A DNA stretch of 14,411 nucleotides from Alphaproteobacteria bacterium (GTDB lineage: Bacteria > Pseudomonadota > Alphaproteobacteria > UBA6615): assembly GCA_013003285.1 (NCBI GenBank), contig JABDJY010000213.1, positions 1 to 14,411 on the forward strand, in the 5' to 3' direction. The notes beneath the pieces were generated by a model. It made no database searches. It was not told the DNA's origin and worked only from the letters and a program-made list of their open reading frames with translations. Made by a program: the position numbers and the translations under genes. Shown here piece by piece: positions 5,637 through 12,975 of this stretch (its first letter is position 1; each line of letters begins with the position of its first letter).

Positions 5637-6473
5637 TCAGGCGAGAGTCCCGCTTTGGTAATCGCGCACGGCTTGATGAATTTCTTCTTCAGTGTTCATG
5701 ACAAAAGGACCCATACGAGCGACGGGTTCGTTTATGGGTTCACCGGTTAAAAGCAGAAATTTGACACCTTGGGAACTCGCCAGAACCTCTACATCTCCTG
5801 TTCGGGATAGAACCGCTAATGTTCCGGTGGTTGGTGCGAATTCACTACCGTTGCTTGGCTCAACTGCACCTTCATAGACATATAGCAGCGCCGTATGCCC
5901 GTCAGGCACCGGATGGGTAAAAGTATGGTCGGCCTCCAGTTTCACGTCGAAATAGCCTATCGGTGTGAGCGTGTCGGCCTTCGCAGAATGACCATCATAG
6001 TTTCCGGCGAGGACACGGACGGTCTCCCTATTGGACATTACCTCGACGACGTCGCGGGTAGGGATGTCTTGATATTGCGGCGGGCTCATCTTCAGGGCTG
6101 ATGGGAGATTTACCCAAAGCTGGTACCCCCAAAGCAGGCCGTTGGTCTGCTCGGGCATTTCACTGTGGATGATCCCGCGCCCCGCCGTCATCCATTGCAC
6201 GGCGCCATCGCTCAATACGCCGCTATTGCCCACCGAATCCTGGTGACGCATGCGGCCATGGATCATGTAGGTCACCGTCTCGAACCCGCGATGAGGATGG
6301 CTGGGAAAGCCCGCGACATAATCGTCGGCTTCCTCGGTGCGGAACTCGTCGAGTATGAGGAAAGGATCGAGATAATCGGCCTGGGGCGTGCCGATAATTC
6401 GGCGCATCCGCACGCCGGCGCCGTCACTGACGAATTGGCCTTCAACCAATCGTTCGATCGTGCGCGACGTCAT
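5637..6473 (-). CDS. pirin family protein
   Basis: A 278-residue bicupin of the pirin family, of normal length. The N-terminal cupin has the full metal site expected from human pirin and E. coli YhhW: H59 and H61 in 'FPSHPHRGFETVTYM', then H103 and E105 in 'AGRGIIHSEMP'. 'HQDSVGN' (77-83) is another family mark. The C-terminal cupin is present but, as usual, without metal ligands. Bacterial pirins are cytoplasmic Fe(II) proteins, some with quercetin 2,3-dioxygenase activity; their physiological substrate is generally unknown. GAGAGG about 9-10 nt before the ATG at 6473 supports the start. It is the last gene of a five-gene minus-strand block, 49 bp after the SDR gene, which suggests a redox or electrophile-handling role. 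The palindrome after its stop may be its terminator. Confidence 0.94.
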   Translation of the reverse strand: MTSRTIERLVEGQFVSDGAGVRMRRIIGTPQADYLDPFLILDEFRTEEADDYVAGFPSHPHRGFETVTYMIHGRMRHQDSVGNSGVLSDGAVQWMTAGRGIIHSEMPEQTNGLLWGYQLWVNLPSALKMSPPQYQDIPTRDVVEVMSNRETVRVLAGNYDGHSAKADTLTPIGYFDVKLEADHTFTHPVPDGHTALLYVYEGAVEPSNGSEFAPTTGTLAVLSRTGDVEVLASSQGVKFLLLTGEPINEPVARMGPFVMNTEEEIHQAVRDYQSGTLA

Positions 6474-6522
6474 GGAGAAATCCTCTCTTGGAAGCGAAGT
6501 GAAATCAAACAGTCGTCGTTAA

Positions 6523-7308
6523 TTAGGTTTGCCAGAGGCCGTTAGCAACCAACGAGCCGCCGTCGACGGGAATCACTACGCCGGTCGTATAGGCGCCGGC
6601 GCGCGACGATAGATATATCACCGTGCCAGCGATATCTTCTGGCGTGCCCAGGCGTCCCCTCGGCAAGGTCTGTTCGATGTCGTCTCGGTAGTTTGCCAAC
6701 GTATAGTCCATCATTTTGCTTTCGAATGGCCCCGGCGCGATGGCGTTGACGGTAATGTTGCGTTTACCGAGCTGGTGGGCGAGGACGCGGGTCAGGTGGT
6801 GAACCGCCGCCTTGCTTGCAGGGTAGGAATAGGTTTCGAGCTTTGGAATGGCGAGGCCATCGACGGAGCCGATATTGATGATCCGGGCCGGGTCGTCGTT
6901 TGTCCCCGCGGCCTCGAGCGACGGCAATAGCGCCTGGGATAGAAAGAACAGGGACTTGGCGTTCAAGTCCATGACCTTATCCCAGCCGATCTCCGGAACT
7001 TCGCCGATCTGCGCGCCCCACGCGGCGCCGGCATTGTTGACCAGGATGTCCAACTTGTCTTCGCGCGCGATGATCTCGCCTGCTAAGCGCTCGACTTCTT
7101 CCATTCGGGACAGATCGGCAGGCAGCGCTACGCAGTCGCCGTGGGCAGCGAGTTCAGCCACCGCTTCATCGCAGGCTTCGGCCGAACGCGATGAGATATA
7201 AGTTCTTACGCCGTTTTCGACGAGGCCACGGGCGATCATCAAGCCAATGCCACGCGACCCGCCCGTCACCAGCGCGACCTTGCCGGCGACCGAAAATAAA
7301 TCTTTCAC
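6523..7308 (-). CDS. RhlG-like short-chain dehydrogenase/reductase
   Basis: A 261-residue classical SDR when started at the GTG at 7308. Motifs: cofactor loop T15-G16-G17-S18-R19-G20-I21-G22, 'NNAG' (91-94), catalytic N116, S148 in 'NIGSVDG', Y162 and K166 in 'YPASK', and 'APGPF' after it. 'LFSVAGKVALVTGGSRGIG' and 'RIINIGSVDG' closely recall RhlG, an NADPH-dependent beta-ketoacyl reductase, so a 3-ketoacyl or similar ketone substrate is plausible, NADPH preferred (S18-R19 in the loop). The frame stays open upstream to 7458, but those starts (TTG 7458, ATG 7380) would overlap the preceding gene and add a non-SDR leader. The GTG has AGAG about 7 nt before it and lies 28 bp after the PPOX stop. 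Position inside the minus-strand block suggests co-transcription with pirin. Confidence 0.92.
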   Translation of the reverse strand: MKDLFSVAGKVALVTGGSRGIGLMIARGLVENGVRTYISSRSAEACDEAVAELAAHGDCVALPADLSRMEEVERLAGEIIAREDKLDILVNNAGAAWGAQIGEVPEIGWDKVMDLNAKSLFFLSQALLPSLEAAGTNDDPARIINIGSVDGLAIPKLETYSYPASKAAVHHLTRVLAHQLGKRNITVNAIAPGPFESKMMDYTLANYRDDIEQTLPRGRLGTPEDIAGTVIYLSSRAGAYTTGVVIPVDGGSLVANGLWQT

Positions 7309-7336
7309 TTTTCTACTCTTTGTCGTCTGGGCGTTC

Positions 7337-7996
7337 TTAGTAAATCGTGTCTTTAATCCGCTGAGGATAGGCGGCGTCATAGGCGCCGCCGTCGATATCA
7401 CCTTTGGTGATCGCCTCGAGAATTGAGCCCGTGGTCGGTAATTGGTCTCGCGGAACAATACTCGCGGGGTCCCATAGTTTTGAGCGGACCAAGGCCTTGG
7501 GGCACTGATAATAGATACTACCGAGGGTCACCACGATCACACTAGCGGGGTTTTTGCCCTGCATGGCGAAGGACGCGCACAGTTCGGGATCGACCGAGAT
7601 TTGAGCCGTACCGTTGATACGGATGGTCTCGCCAATTCCGGGAATGAGAAACAGCAGCGAGACGCGCGGATCGCGGACAATGTTGCGTAAGCTGTCGACG
7701 CGGTTATTGCCACGCCGATCCGGGATCACAACTGTGTGGTCATTCAATACACGAATAAAGCCGGCCGGATCGCCACGGGGGGAGCAATCGAGGCCCTCGG
7801 GCCCGGCAGTCGCGACAACCACAAAAGGCGCAGCCTCTATAAACGCGCGATATTCTTCGGAAATATGATCGATTTCTTTCTTCAGCGCGCCCTCTGGCGA
7901 TTCGCCATAGATCTCTTCGAGCGCGTCGAGAGTGGTGATCAAATTTTTGTCGGACTGCTGCGAAGAAGCGTCGGGGGCCATGTCGTTCGATCCCAT
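7337..7996 (-). CDS. pyridoxamine 5'-phosphate oxidase (PPOX) family FMN-binding protein
   Basis: A split-beta-barrel flavoprotein of 219 residues from the ATG at 7996. Diagnostic stretches: 'FIEAAPFVVVATAGPEGLD' (52-70), 'SPRGDPAGF' (72-80), 'IPDRRGNNRVDSLRN' (91-105), 'LLFLIPGIGETIRINGTA' (114-131) and 'CPKALVRSKLWDP' (165-177). This pattern is that of the MSMEG_1061/DR2398-like PPOX subfamily, which has an N-terminal helical extension and binds FMN; F420 binding is an alternative in actinobacteria. No enzymatic activity is established for most members. The frame extends to a TTG at 8071, but that leader is proline-rich and unlike the family; the ATG at 7981 is also possible. Its neighbours, an SDR and a pirin downstream and a cupin upstream, fit a flavin-dependent redox step. 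Confidence 0.9.
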   Translation of the reverse strand: MGSNDMAPDASSQQSDKNLITTLDALEEIYGESPEGALKKEIDHISEEYRAFIEAAPFVVVATAGPEGLDCSPRGDPAGFIRVLNDHTVVIPDRRGNNRVDSLRNIVRDPRVSLLFLIPGIGETIRINGTAQISVDPELCASFAMQGKNPASVIVVTLGSIYYQCPKALVRSKLWDPASIVPRDQLPTTGSILEAITKGDIDGGAYDAAYPQRIKDTIY

Positions 7997-8080
7997 GGTT
8001 GAGGGTTGCAAGGAGCCGATAAGGGCGAAATCAGGGTAGGGTGAATTGACGGGTGGGGGCAAGGGGCGCAAGGGCCGACG

Positions 8081-8416
8081 CTAGTCGACGTAGAACACAC
8101 CGCTTGTCAGGATTAGCTCTCCGGATCGTAATTCAACCCTATCGCCGGCTGCGCAACTCGGCACCGGGTCACCATCGCGGCTATCCAGCTCTAGTTCGGC
8201 CTTATTCCGGGTTCGCTCGAGTTCGCCGACCAGCGCGTCGTTGAGGAAAAGTTGCAGCGGGTATTCCGGTGCGACGTCACCGAGGTCGCGAACCTTGGCT
8301 TCCAGCGCACGTTCGCCGTCGCCATAGGTTTTGCATTCGACCTTCCCGGCCACGCTTTGCGCGCCGACAGATGTCAGCTTCGCCTCGTGTTCTTGAGCAA
8401 TGCGTCTGATGGCCAT
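8081..8416 (-). CDS. small beta-rich protein of unknown function (111 aa)
   Basis: I cannot name a family. From the ATG at 8416 the protein has 111 residues, no signal peptide and no membrane segment. The C-terminal half is strand-rich: 'PLQLFLNDALVGELE' (53-67), 'KAELELDSRDGDPVP' (72-86), then 'AGDRVELRSGELILTSGVF' (90-108). The 'AELELDSRDGDxVPxxxxGD' part resembles a recurrent beta-sandwich motif I have seen in uncharacterised bacterial proteins, often extracytoplasmic, but that is recollection only. Two cysteines are present, C28 and C88. The frame opens at an ATG at 8494, which would overlap the cupin gene by 53 bp; the start at 8416 leaves a 25-bp gap and is preferred. It is flanked on the same strand by the cupin and PPOX genes, so it probably belongs to their operon. 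Confidence 0.62.
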   Translation of the reverse strand: MAIRRIAQEHEAKLTSVGAQSVAGKVECKTYGDGERALEAKVRDLGDVAPEYPLQLFLNDALVGELERTRNKAELELDSRDGDPVPSCAAGDRVELRSGELILTSGVFYVD

Positions 8417-8441
8417 GGTTGCGTCCAATGATTGGGTGGGT

Positions 8442-8879
8442 CTACCGGTGTCCGTCGACCAGAACCACGGCGACGCGGCAAGGTTCGGTGCCATTATTGA
8501 CCCAGTTATGCAGAGTGCCGCGCTGCACGATAACGTCGCCGGCGTTCAAATGCACAGCACCGGTTTCCAGCTCCATCTCTATCGCGCCCGAGATGACGAC
8601 AACATAATCTATTGTGTCTGTGCGGTGCATTTCGGCGACGCATCCGGGGGCGATCTCGATAACACGAAAGATCGTGCCGTTGGGTGGTGGCGGGCGGCCG
8701 ATATCGCGGGCGCCTTCATCACGATCGCCGTCGAAACGCGCGGGGCTCTCGTCGGTTACCCAGATTAGCCGCGATTCATGGCCCGGCCGGCGGGAGACCG
8801 CGTTGGTCGCGGGCCCATCGATCCAATCAGTCGATTGCCCGGTGTCGGTTAATCCTGTGACGATGCGGCGTAAGTCCAT
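8442..8879 (-). CDS. cupin domain protein (145 aa)
   Basis: A small single-domain cupin. Cupin motif 1 is 'PGCVAEMHRTDTIDYVVVISG' (split as 78-88 and 89-98), with H85 and D91 as possible metal ligands. Motif 2 is 'NAGDVIVQRGTLHNWVN' (112-128), with H124. The second histidine of the classical H-x-H is replaced (H-R-T), so the metal site is incomplete or differently built, as in other members of this 'MHRTDTIDY' group. Such proteins range from isomerases and dioxygenases to simple ligand binders; the reaction is not predictable. AGGA about 8 nt before the ATG at 8879 supports the start. It is the first gene of the minus-strand block and is divergent from ydbH across a 183-bp gap, so the block's promoter should lie between 8880 and 9062. 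Confidence 0.88.
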   Translation of the reverse strand: MDLRRIVTGLTDTGQSTDWIDGPATNAVSRRPGHESRLIWVTDESPARFDGDRDEGARDIGRPPPPNGTIFRVIEIAPGCVAEMHRTDTIDYVVVISGAIEMELETGAVHLNAGDVIVQRGTLHNWVNNGTEPCRVAVVLVDGHR

Positions 8880-8968
8880 GGAGGCTATCCTTGAATTCTT
8901 GGTTTCCCACGAAAATCTGGGCTGTCACAAAGGCTTTATGCGGATTCTATCGCCCAAGAAAGAACTAG

Positions 8969-8980
8969 ATAAAATTTTAT
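8969..8980. promoter_or_regulatory. AT palindrome in the cupin/ydbH divergent region
   Basis: ATAAAATTTTAT is a perfect 12-bp palindrome within an AT island (about 8961-8990) in the 183-bp gap between the divergent cupin and ydbH starts. It is suitable as a promoter-melting or regulator-binding site. I could not pair it with a good -35 element on either strand, so its role is unassigned. Confidence 0.25.
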
Positions 8981-9062
8981 ATATTAACCATGGTCGAGCC
9001 GGTCGCGGGGGCCTGGAATCTTTCGGTATGAATTCCGTTTTCGAATCAACGAGTCGGGCTCA

Positions 9063-12000
9063 ATGAGCCTCAGCAGTGAGACTTCGCAGCGGGGGGGCGG
9101 AGGTCGGCGCCGTCGCCGGTGGCTGCTCCTGCCAATGTTTCTGCTCCTGGTCATTGCGGTCGTAGTGGGCGCTACATGGCATTGGCGGCTTACCCTCGCT
9201 GAACTTCTGCTCCCCAGCGCATTGGAACGGGCCGGAATCGAGTTGGCAGCCGTTACTGTAACGCGCCTGGATTTCGACGGTGCCGATTTGAACGGGGTGC
9301 ATTTGGGGCCGTCCGGGACACAGTTCATTGCCGGCCTGGATATAGAATGGTCGATACGCGAACTTCTCGACCGGCGGGTTCGCACGGTTGGGGTCACAGG
9401 GGCCGATTTGCGGGTTGGTATCGGCGCCGACGGCAAGCCGGTGTTCGAGGGATTGTCACTGCCGCAGGGCAAAGACCGCGGCGCCGGTGGATTGATCTTT
9501 CCGAAAAATCTTCCGTTTGATCGGATAAATGTCGAGCAAAGTAGAATCTCGGTGGCCCTGCCTGATGGCCAAGCCGAGATCGGATTCGATGCCAGTGTCG
9601 AGGTGTCCAAGGGTTCTCTGACCGGCGACGTCGCCGCAACCTATTCGGCCGAAACCGCACGTGGCCAAGGCGCAGGCGCGGGACGTGCGTCGTTTGAATG
9701 GTCCGAGACCAAAGCGCCCAGCGTTGACGTTACACTGGAATTCGTGCGGTTCGTCACTGCACAGGCAACCGGCACTAATATACGGATCAACGGCAGCACC
9801 GATGGCGTACCCGCGCGGATACAGGATCTATCGTTTCGCGCCGACATGCGTGCCGCAACGATCGAGACGCCGCAGCTAATAGCGCGTGATATCGACCTGG
9901 CAGTCGAACTATCTGCCGGGGCATTAGAGATAAAGGGTAATGGGAGCGCTCTGAATTGGGCGGTCGCGCTATCGACGCGCCTGCATCCGTTCGACCTGTC
10001 CGCACCAGCTAGGTTTACGCTTAGCGGAAAGGGAGGGGCGGCTGTTATTGCAGAGCGCATTGAGAGCGTTGCGGCAAACGGCACCGCGACGATCGAGATC
10101 GTGGGCGAGATTGGCGATCCTGGCGCGCTGTTTGGGGCGCGCGATGAGATTGCCCGGCGTCCGTCGGCGCTGGCTGAGCATATAAGCGGCCGACTGAACC
10201 TCCAGACAGATATCCAACAATTTGGGTTCGTCGATAAGATTCAGACCGGCGCCATCGCGGGGACGGTCTCAGCCCGCTGGGCTGAAAATATCCTAGACGT
10301 GGATGTCGGCGAAAGTTTGCTGATCGAGAGCGTGAAGCTGGCGCCGCCCTTCAAGACTAAGGTAGCCGAGTTTTTGCCAGACGCATCGCCGTTCGACCTT
10401 ATGGTGGCCGACGGCATGGGATCGCCGGCAACCGTTCGATTTAGCAAGAACAACAACGCAGTTGATGTGCGTGTCATTGGCGGAATCGATGTGACCTTGC
10501 CGGATGGCATGATCGGACTGGAGGCTGATGGTCGCGCGGTTGTTTCCGCAGTGGGCCTCGAGAACATGGATATTGCGGCGTTGAGCGCCGTATCGGCAGG
10601 GGTGCGAACCAAGTTCGGATCCGCCACCGGTGACGTTTTGATTACAGATCTTTCGATGGATGGCCAGAATGTCACGGGCGTCGCGGGCGGCGAAGTGTCG
10701 ATCTCCGGTGTATCGATTCGCGGCTTGTCGGCCCGGCACGCGACCCTAAAAGTCGACGGCGAGTTTCGGGCAACGGCAGACGAGGCAAGTCTGGAGTTAT
10801 CGCCGGGCGGGTCGGCCACGGCACGCGACTTGAAGGTAAGGGGTCGAAACTCGCTGCCCGGTATCACCCGCTTCCAATTGGGCGAGGGAGTCCACCGATT
10901 TGCATTAAACCGCCGGAATGGCCGCGTTTCGCTCGATACGCGCCTTTGTCCGGGTGAAGTGAAGGCGAATTCTTCGCGCGGTGGTATTGGCGTTTCCCAT
11001 GGTGCGCTGGCGGTGTCGGGAACATGGCCAGGGCGGCTGAATTTTTCGGCAAAAAATGTGGATGTCGACCTGGATGCTGAGAGACGTGTCAGCCTTGATG
11101 GGGTGCGCGCGCGTGTGGAGGGCAAAACTTCGAATGCCGGCATTGCGATTTCGGTGAGCGATGCTCAGCCCGTCGTGCCCGGTCTCACGCTGCCGTCCTT
11201 CGATGCGACGGCAAATCTTAGGCGGCGTGGTCAGTCCCTAGATGGTGAGATGGAGGCCATCGCGGCCGGCGGACAACCGAGCGTGAAGGTGCGCGGGCGG
11301 CACAATCTAAAATCGGGTAAGGGCGAGGGCCAAATTGTCGAGGCGCGTTTGCGATTTGCGCCGGGCGTACTGCAGCCGGCTGATATCAACCCGGCGCTGG
11401 CCGGGGCTATGGAAAACGTGTTTGCCACATTCCTGCTGCAGGGGCCGATCGCGTGGGCCGGCGCCGGTGATTTGACGCCGAACCTGACCCTGACCATCGA
11501 CGATCTGGCGGCGTCGACCGACAGCCTCGAACTTTCCGACGCGAAGGCGACCATTATGTTAACCGGCGCACCGGCGATCGAAACGCCACCGGGGCAAAAA
11601 TTCACCGGCCAGTTACGGGTCGGCCGGTTAGAGCCGGTGCCGCTCGACGTGTCGTTCCAACTATTGCCGAGTCAGTCGGGCGGTGCCCCACGACTTGTTG
11701 TTGAACGTTTGGAGGCGCAGTTGACGGAAGGCCGCATGACGACCGATCGTTTCACGTTGACCCCACCCAGCATCGATACCGACGTTACTCTTCGATTGGA
11801 GGGCGCAGACTTGGCACGGGCATTCAAAGTTATTGGTGTCGCCGGGATTGGCGGCACCGGGAAGATTAGCGGCGAGATTCCGGTAAAGGTGCGCGGAAAT
11901 CAGGTGGCGATTTCAGGCGGGCGGTTGGCGAATGATGGACCCGGTGAAGTGTTCTACGACATCGCGGCGCTGCCTCAAACCCTGATCGACCGGGACGATA

Positions 12001-12281
12001 CGGTTACGCTTGTGCTGGAAGCCTTGTCGAATTTTGCCTATGACGAATTGCAGGCCGATCTGGATAAGGCCTTGGATGGTCCCGGTAGTCTGCGCCTGCG
12101 GTTGACCGGCGCCAATCCTGATGTGCTGGAAAATCATCCGTTCATTTTCAACATCAATCTCGAATCCAATTTCGACCGACTGGCGGCTCTGGTGCTTGAA
12201 GGATTGACCACCAGCCAAGGATTACTGCGGGCTTTGGCGCTGTCGGCGGGCGAAAATGTCGCCCCAGCCGAGCTGCCCTAA
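9063..12281 (+). CDS. ydbH: YdbH family AsmA-like intermembrane bridge protein
   Basis: A 1072-residue protein. A basic N-terminus (R15-R19) and one membrane helix (about 20-38) anchor it in the inner membrane. The rest is a long chain of beta-strand repeats with no other membrane segment, as expected for an elongated periplasmic AsmA-superfamily groove. The C-terminal signature of the YdbH family is present: 'GGTGKISGEIPVKVRG' near 927-942, 'GRLANDGPGEVFYD' following, 'LSNFAYDELQADLD' near 1000, and 'LRLTGANPDVLENHPF' near 1015-1032. In E. coli YdbH works with the lipoprotein YnbE as a periplasm-spanning bridge with functions overlapping TamB and YhdP in phospholipid transport to the outer membrane. 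Recognisable ynbE and ydbL genes follow directly, which makes the assignment strong. The ribosome site is weak. A G7 run at 9091-9097 lies near the start of the gene. Confidence 0.93.
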   Translation: MSLSSETSQRGGGGRRRRRWLLLPMFLLLVIAVVVGATWHWRLTLAELLLPSALERAGIELAAVTVTRLDFDGADLNGVHLGPSGTQFIAGLDIEWSIRELLDRRVRTVGVTGADLRVGIGADGKPVFEGLSLPQGKDRGAGGLIFPKNLPFDRINVEQSRISVALPDGQAEIGFDASVEVSKGSLTGDVAATYSAETARGQGAGAGRASFEWSETKAPSVDVTLEFVRFVTAQATGTNIRINGSTDGVPARIQDLSFRADMRAATIETPQLIARDIDLAVELSAGALEIKGNGSALNWAVALSTRLHPFDLSAPARFTLSGKGGAAVIAERIESVAANGTATIEIVGEIGDPGALFGARDEIARRPSALAEHISGRLNLQTDIQQFGFVDKIQTGAIAGTVSARWAENILDVDVGESLLIESVKLAPPFKTKVAEFLPDASPFDLMVADGMGSPATVRFSKNNNAVDVRVIGGIDVTLPDGMIGLEADGRAVVSAVGLENMDIAALSAVSAGVRTKFGSATGDVLITDLSMDGQNVTGVAGGEVSISGVSIRGLSARHATLKVDGEFRATADEASLELSPGGSATARDLKVRGRNSLPGITRFQLGEGVHRFALNRRNGRVSLDTRLCPGEVKANSSRGGIGVSHGALAVSGTWPGRLNFSAKNVDVDLDAERRVSLDGVRARVEGKTSNAGIAISVSDAQPVVPGLTLPSFDATANLRRRGQSLDGEMEAIAAGGQPSVKVRGRHNLKSGKGEGQIVEARLRFAPGVLQPADINPALAGAMENVFATFLLQGPIAWAGAGDLTPNLTLTIDDLAASTDSLELSDAKATIMLTGAPAIETPPGQKFTGQLRVGRLEPVPLDVSFQLLPSQSGGAPRLVVERLEAQLTEGRMTTDRFTLTPPSIDTDVTLRLEGADLARAFKVIGVAGIGGTGKISGEIPVKVRGNQVAISGGRLANDGPGEVFYDIAALPQTLIDRDDTVTLVLEALSNFAYDELQADLDKALDGPGSLRLRLTGANPDVLENHPFIFNINLESNFDRLAALVLEGLTTSQGLLRALALSAGENVAPAELP

Positions 12282-12350
12282 TGTGCCTTGGTTTTGCCAT
12301 GACCGGGCGGTATCTTGTGATGCGCGATGCTGTCGCCGAAGGAGACGCTG

Positions 12351-12548
12351 TTGTTACACGCCTATAAGACCAAAATTGCTACCGCGTTTCTCGGTTGCTT
12401 CATCTTGGCCGCCTGCACGCCGACCGTGCGTGTCGAGGCGCCGCGCGAACCGATTACGATTAATTTGAACATCAAGCTGGATGCCGATGTTCGTTTGAGA
12501 ATCGAAGAAAAGGCTGAAGAAGATGTCCGCAACAATCCGATTTTCTAG
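12351..12548 (+). CDS. ynbE: YnbE family outer-membrane lipoprotein
   Basis: A small lipoprotein, 65 residues from the TTG at 12351. The lipobox L-A-A-C places the acylated cysteine at residue 22. The mature part begins 'CTPTVRVEAPREPITINLN' and continues 'IKLDADVRLRIEE', the YnbE pattern of a short beta-forming segment. YnbE is thought to oligomerise in the outer membrane and join the C-terminal end of YdbH by beta-strand addition, completing the bridge. Residue after Cys is T, not D, consistent with outer-membrane sorting. The start was chosen for the strong AAGGAG at 12339-12344, 6 nt before TTG. The upstream ATG at 12327 gives 73 residues but has no ribosome site. It lies 69 bp after ydbH and overlaps ydbL by 26 bp. 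Confidence 0.92.
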   Translation: MLHAYKTKIATAFLGCFILAACTPTVRVEAPREPITINLNIKLDADVRLRIEEKAEEDVRNNPIF

Positions 12549-12951
12549 TTTGGCGTCGAACCTCGCGTCAGGCGTATTTGGTCTCCGCCGCCGTTTACCA
12601 ACCCGGTTGCCGTTCGGCTTGGCGGTTGGATTGTTTCTCACCGCCGCGCTTTTGCTGATACCGGCCGGAGTCGTGGCCCGTGCCGATGCGCTCGACGATG
12701 CGCGAGCACAGGGCGCCATCGGCGAGCGGTTCGACGGTTTCGCGGCCGTCCGTGACCCTGGCGCATCGCCTGATATACGCAAGCTGGTTGAAGATATTAA
12801 TGCCAAGCGGCGCAAGCTCTACAACGATGTGTCCACGAAGGAAGGCACGACGATTGATGCTGTAGGCCGCATATATGCCCGCCAAATCGTCGGGATTGTA
12901 CCAGCGGGTACGTGGATCTTGAACGAAAATGGCCAGTGGGTTCGTAAGTAG
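12523..12951 (+). CDS. ydbL: YdbL family (DUF1318) periplasmic protein
   Basis: A 142-residue exported protein. The signal peptide is long: a basic region with R22-R24 and R28, hydrophobic core about 31-50, likely cleavage after A-R-A-D-A near 52-56. The mature part matches YdbL: 'ARAQGAIGERFDGF' (60-73), 'LVEDINAKRRKLYNDVS' (88-104) and 'VPAGTWILNENGQWVRK' (126-142). In E. coli ydbL is co-encoded with ydbH and ynbE and is proposed to tune the YdbH-YnbE interaction, for example by controlling YnbE polymerisation. The ATG at 12523 overlaps the end of ynbE by 26 bp, which indicates translational coupling. The n-region is unusually long, so a later start inside it (for example the TTG at 12607) cannot be excluded. 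Confidence 0.92.
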   Translation: MSATIRFSSLASNLASGVFGLRRRLPTRLPFGLAVGLFLTAALLLIPAGVVARADALDDARAQGAIGERFDGFAAVRDPGASPDIRKLVEDINAKRRKLYNDVSTKEGTTIDAVGRIYARQIVGIVPAGTWILNENGQWVRK

Positions 12952-12975
12952 CGAGTCGGTTGCTGGGCGGTCCTT

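Noticed and set aside
7309..7458. N-terminal extension of the SDR to TTG 7458 or ATG 7380
   Set aside because: It would overlap the end of the PPOX gene by up to 122 bp and adds a leader unlike SDRs; GTG 7308 fits the family start and the 28-bp gap.
7997..8071. N-terminal extension of the PPOX protein to TTG 8071
   Set aside because: The added residues are proline-rich, unlike the family, and there is no ribosome site; ATG 7996 is preferred.
8984..9610. Minus-strand frame (208 codons) over the start of ydbH
   Set aside because: The translation is low-complexity (S, R, P) and shadows the well-supported YdbH N-terminus.
10241..11143. Minus-strand frame (300 codons) inside ydbH
   Set aside because: Shadow of the YdbH coding frame; no motif, signal or ribosome site.
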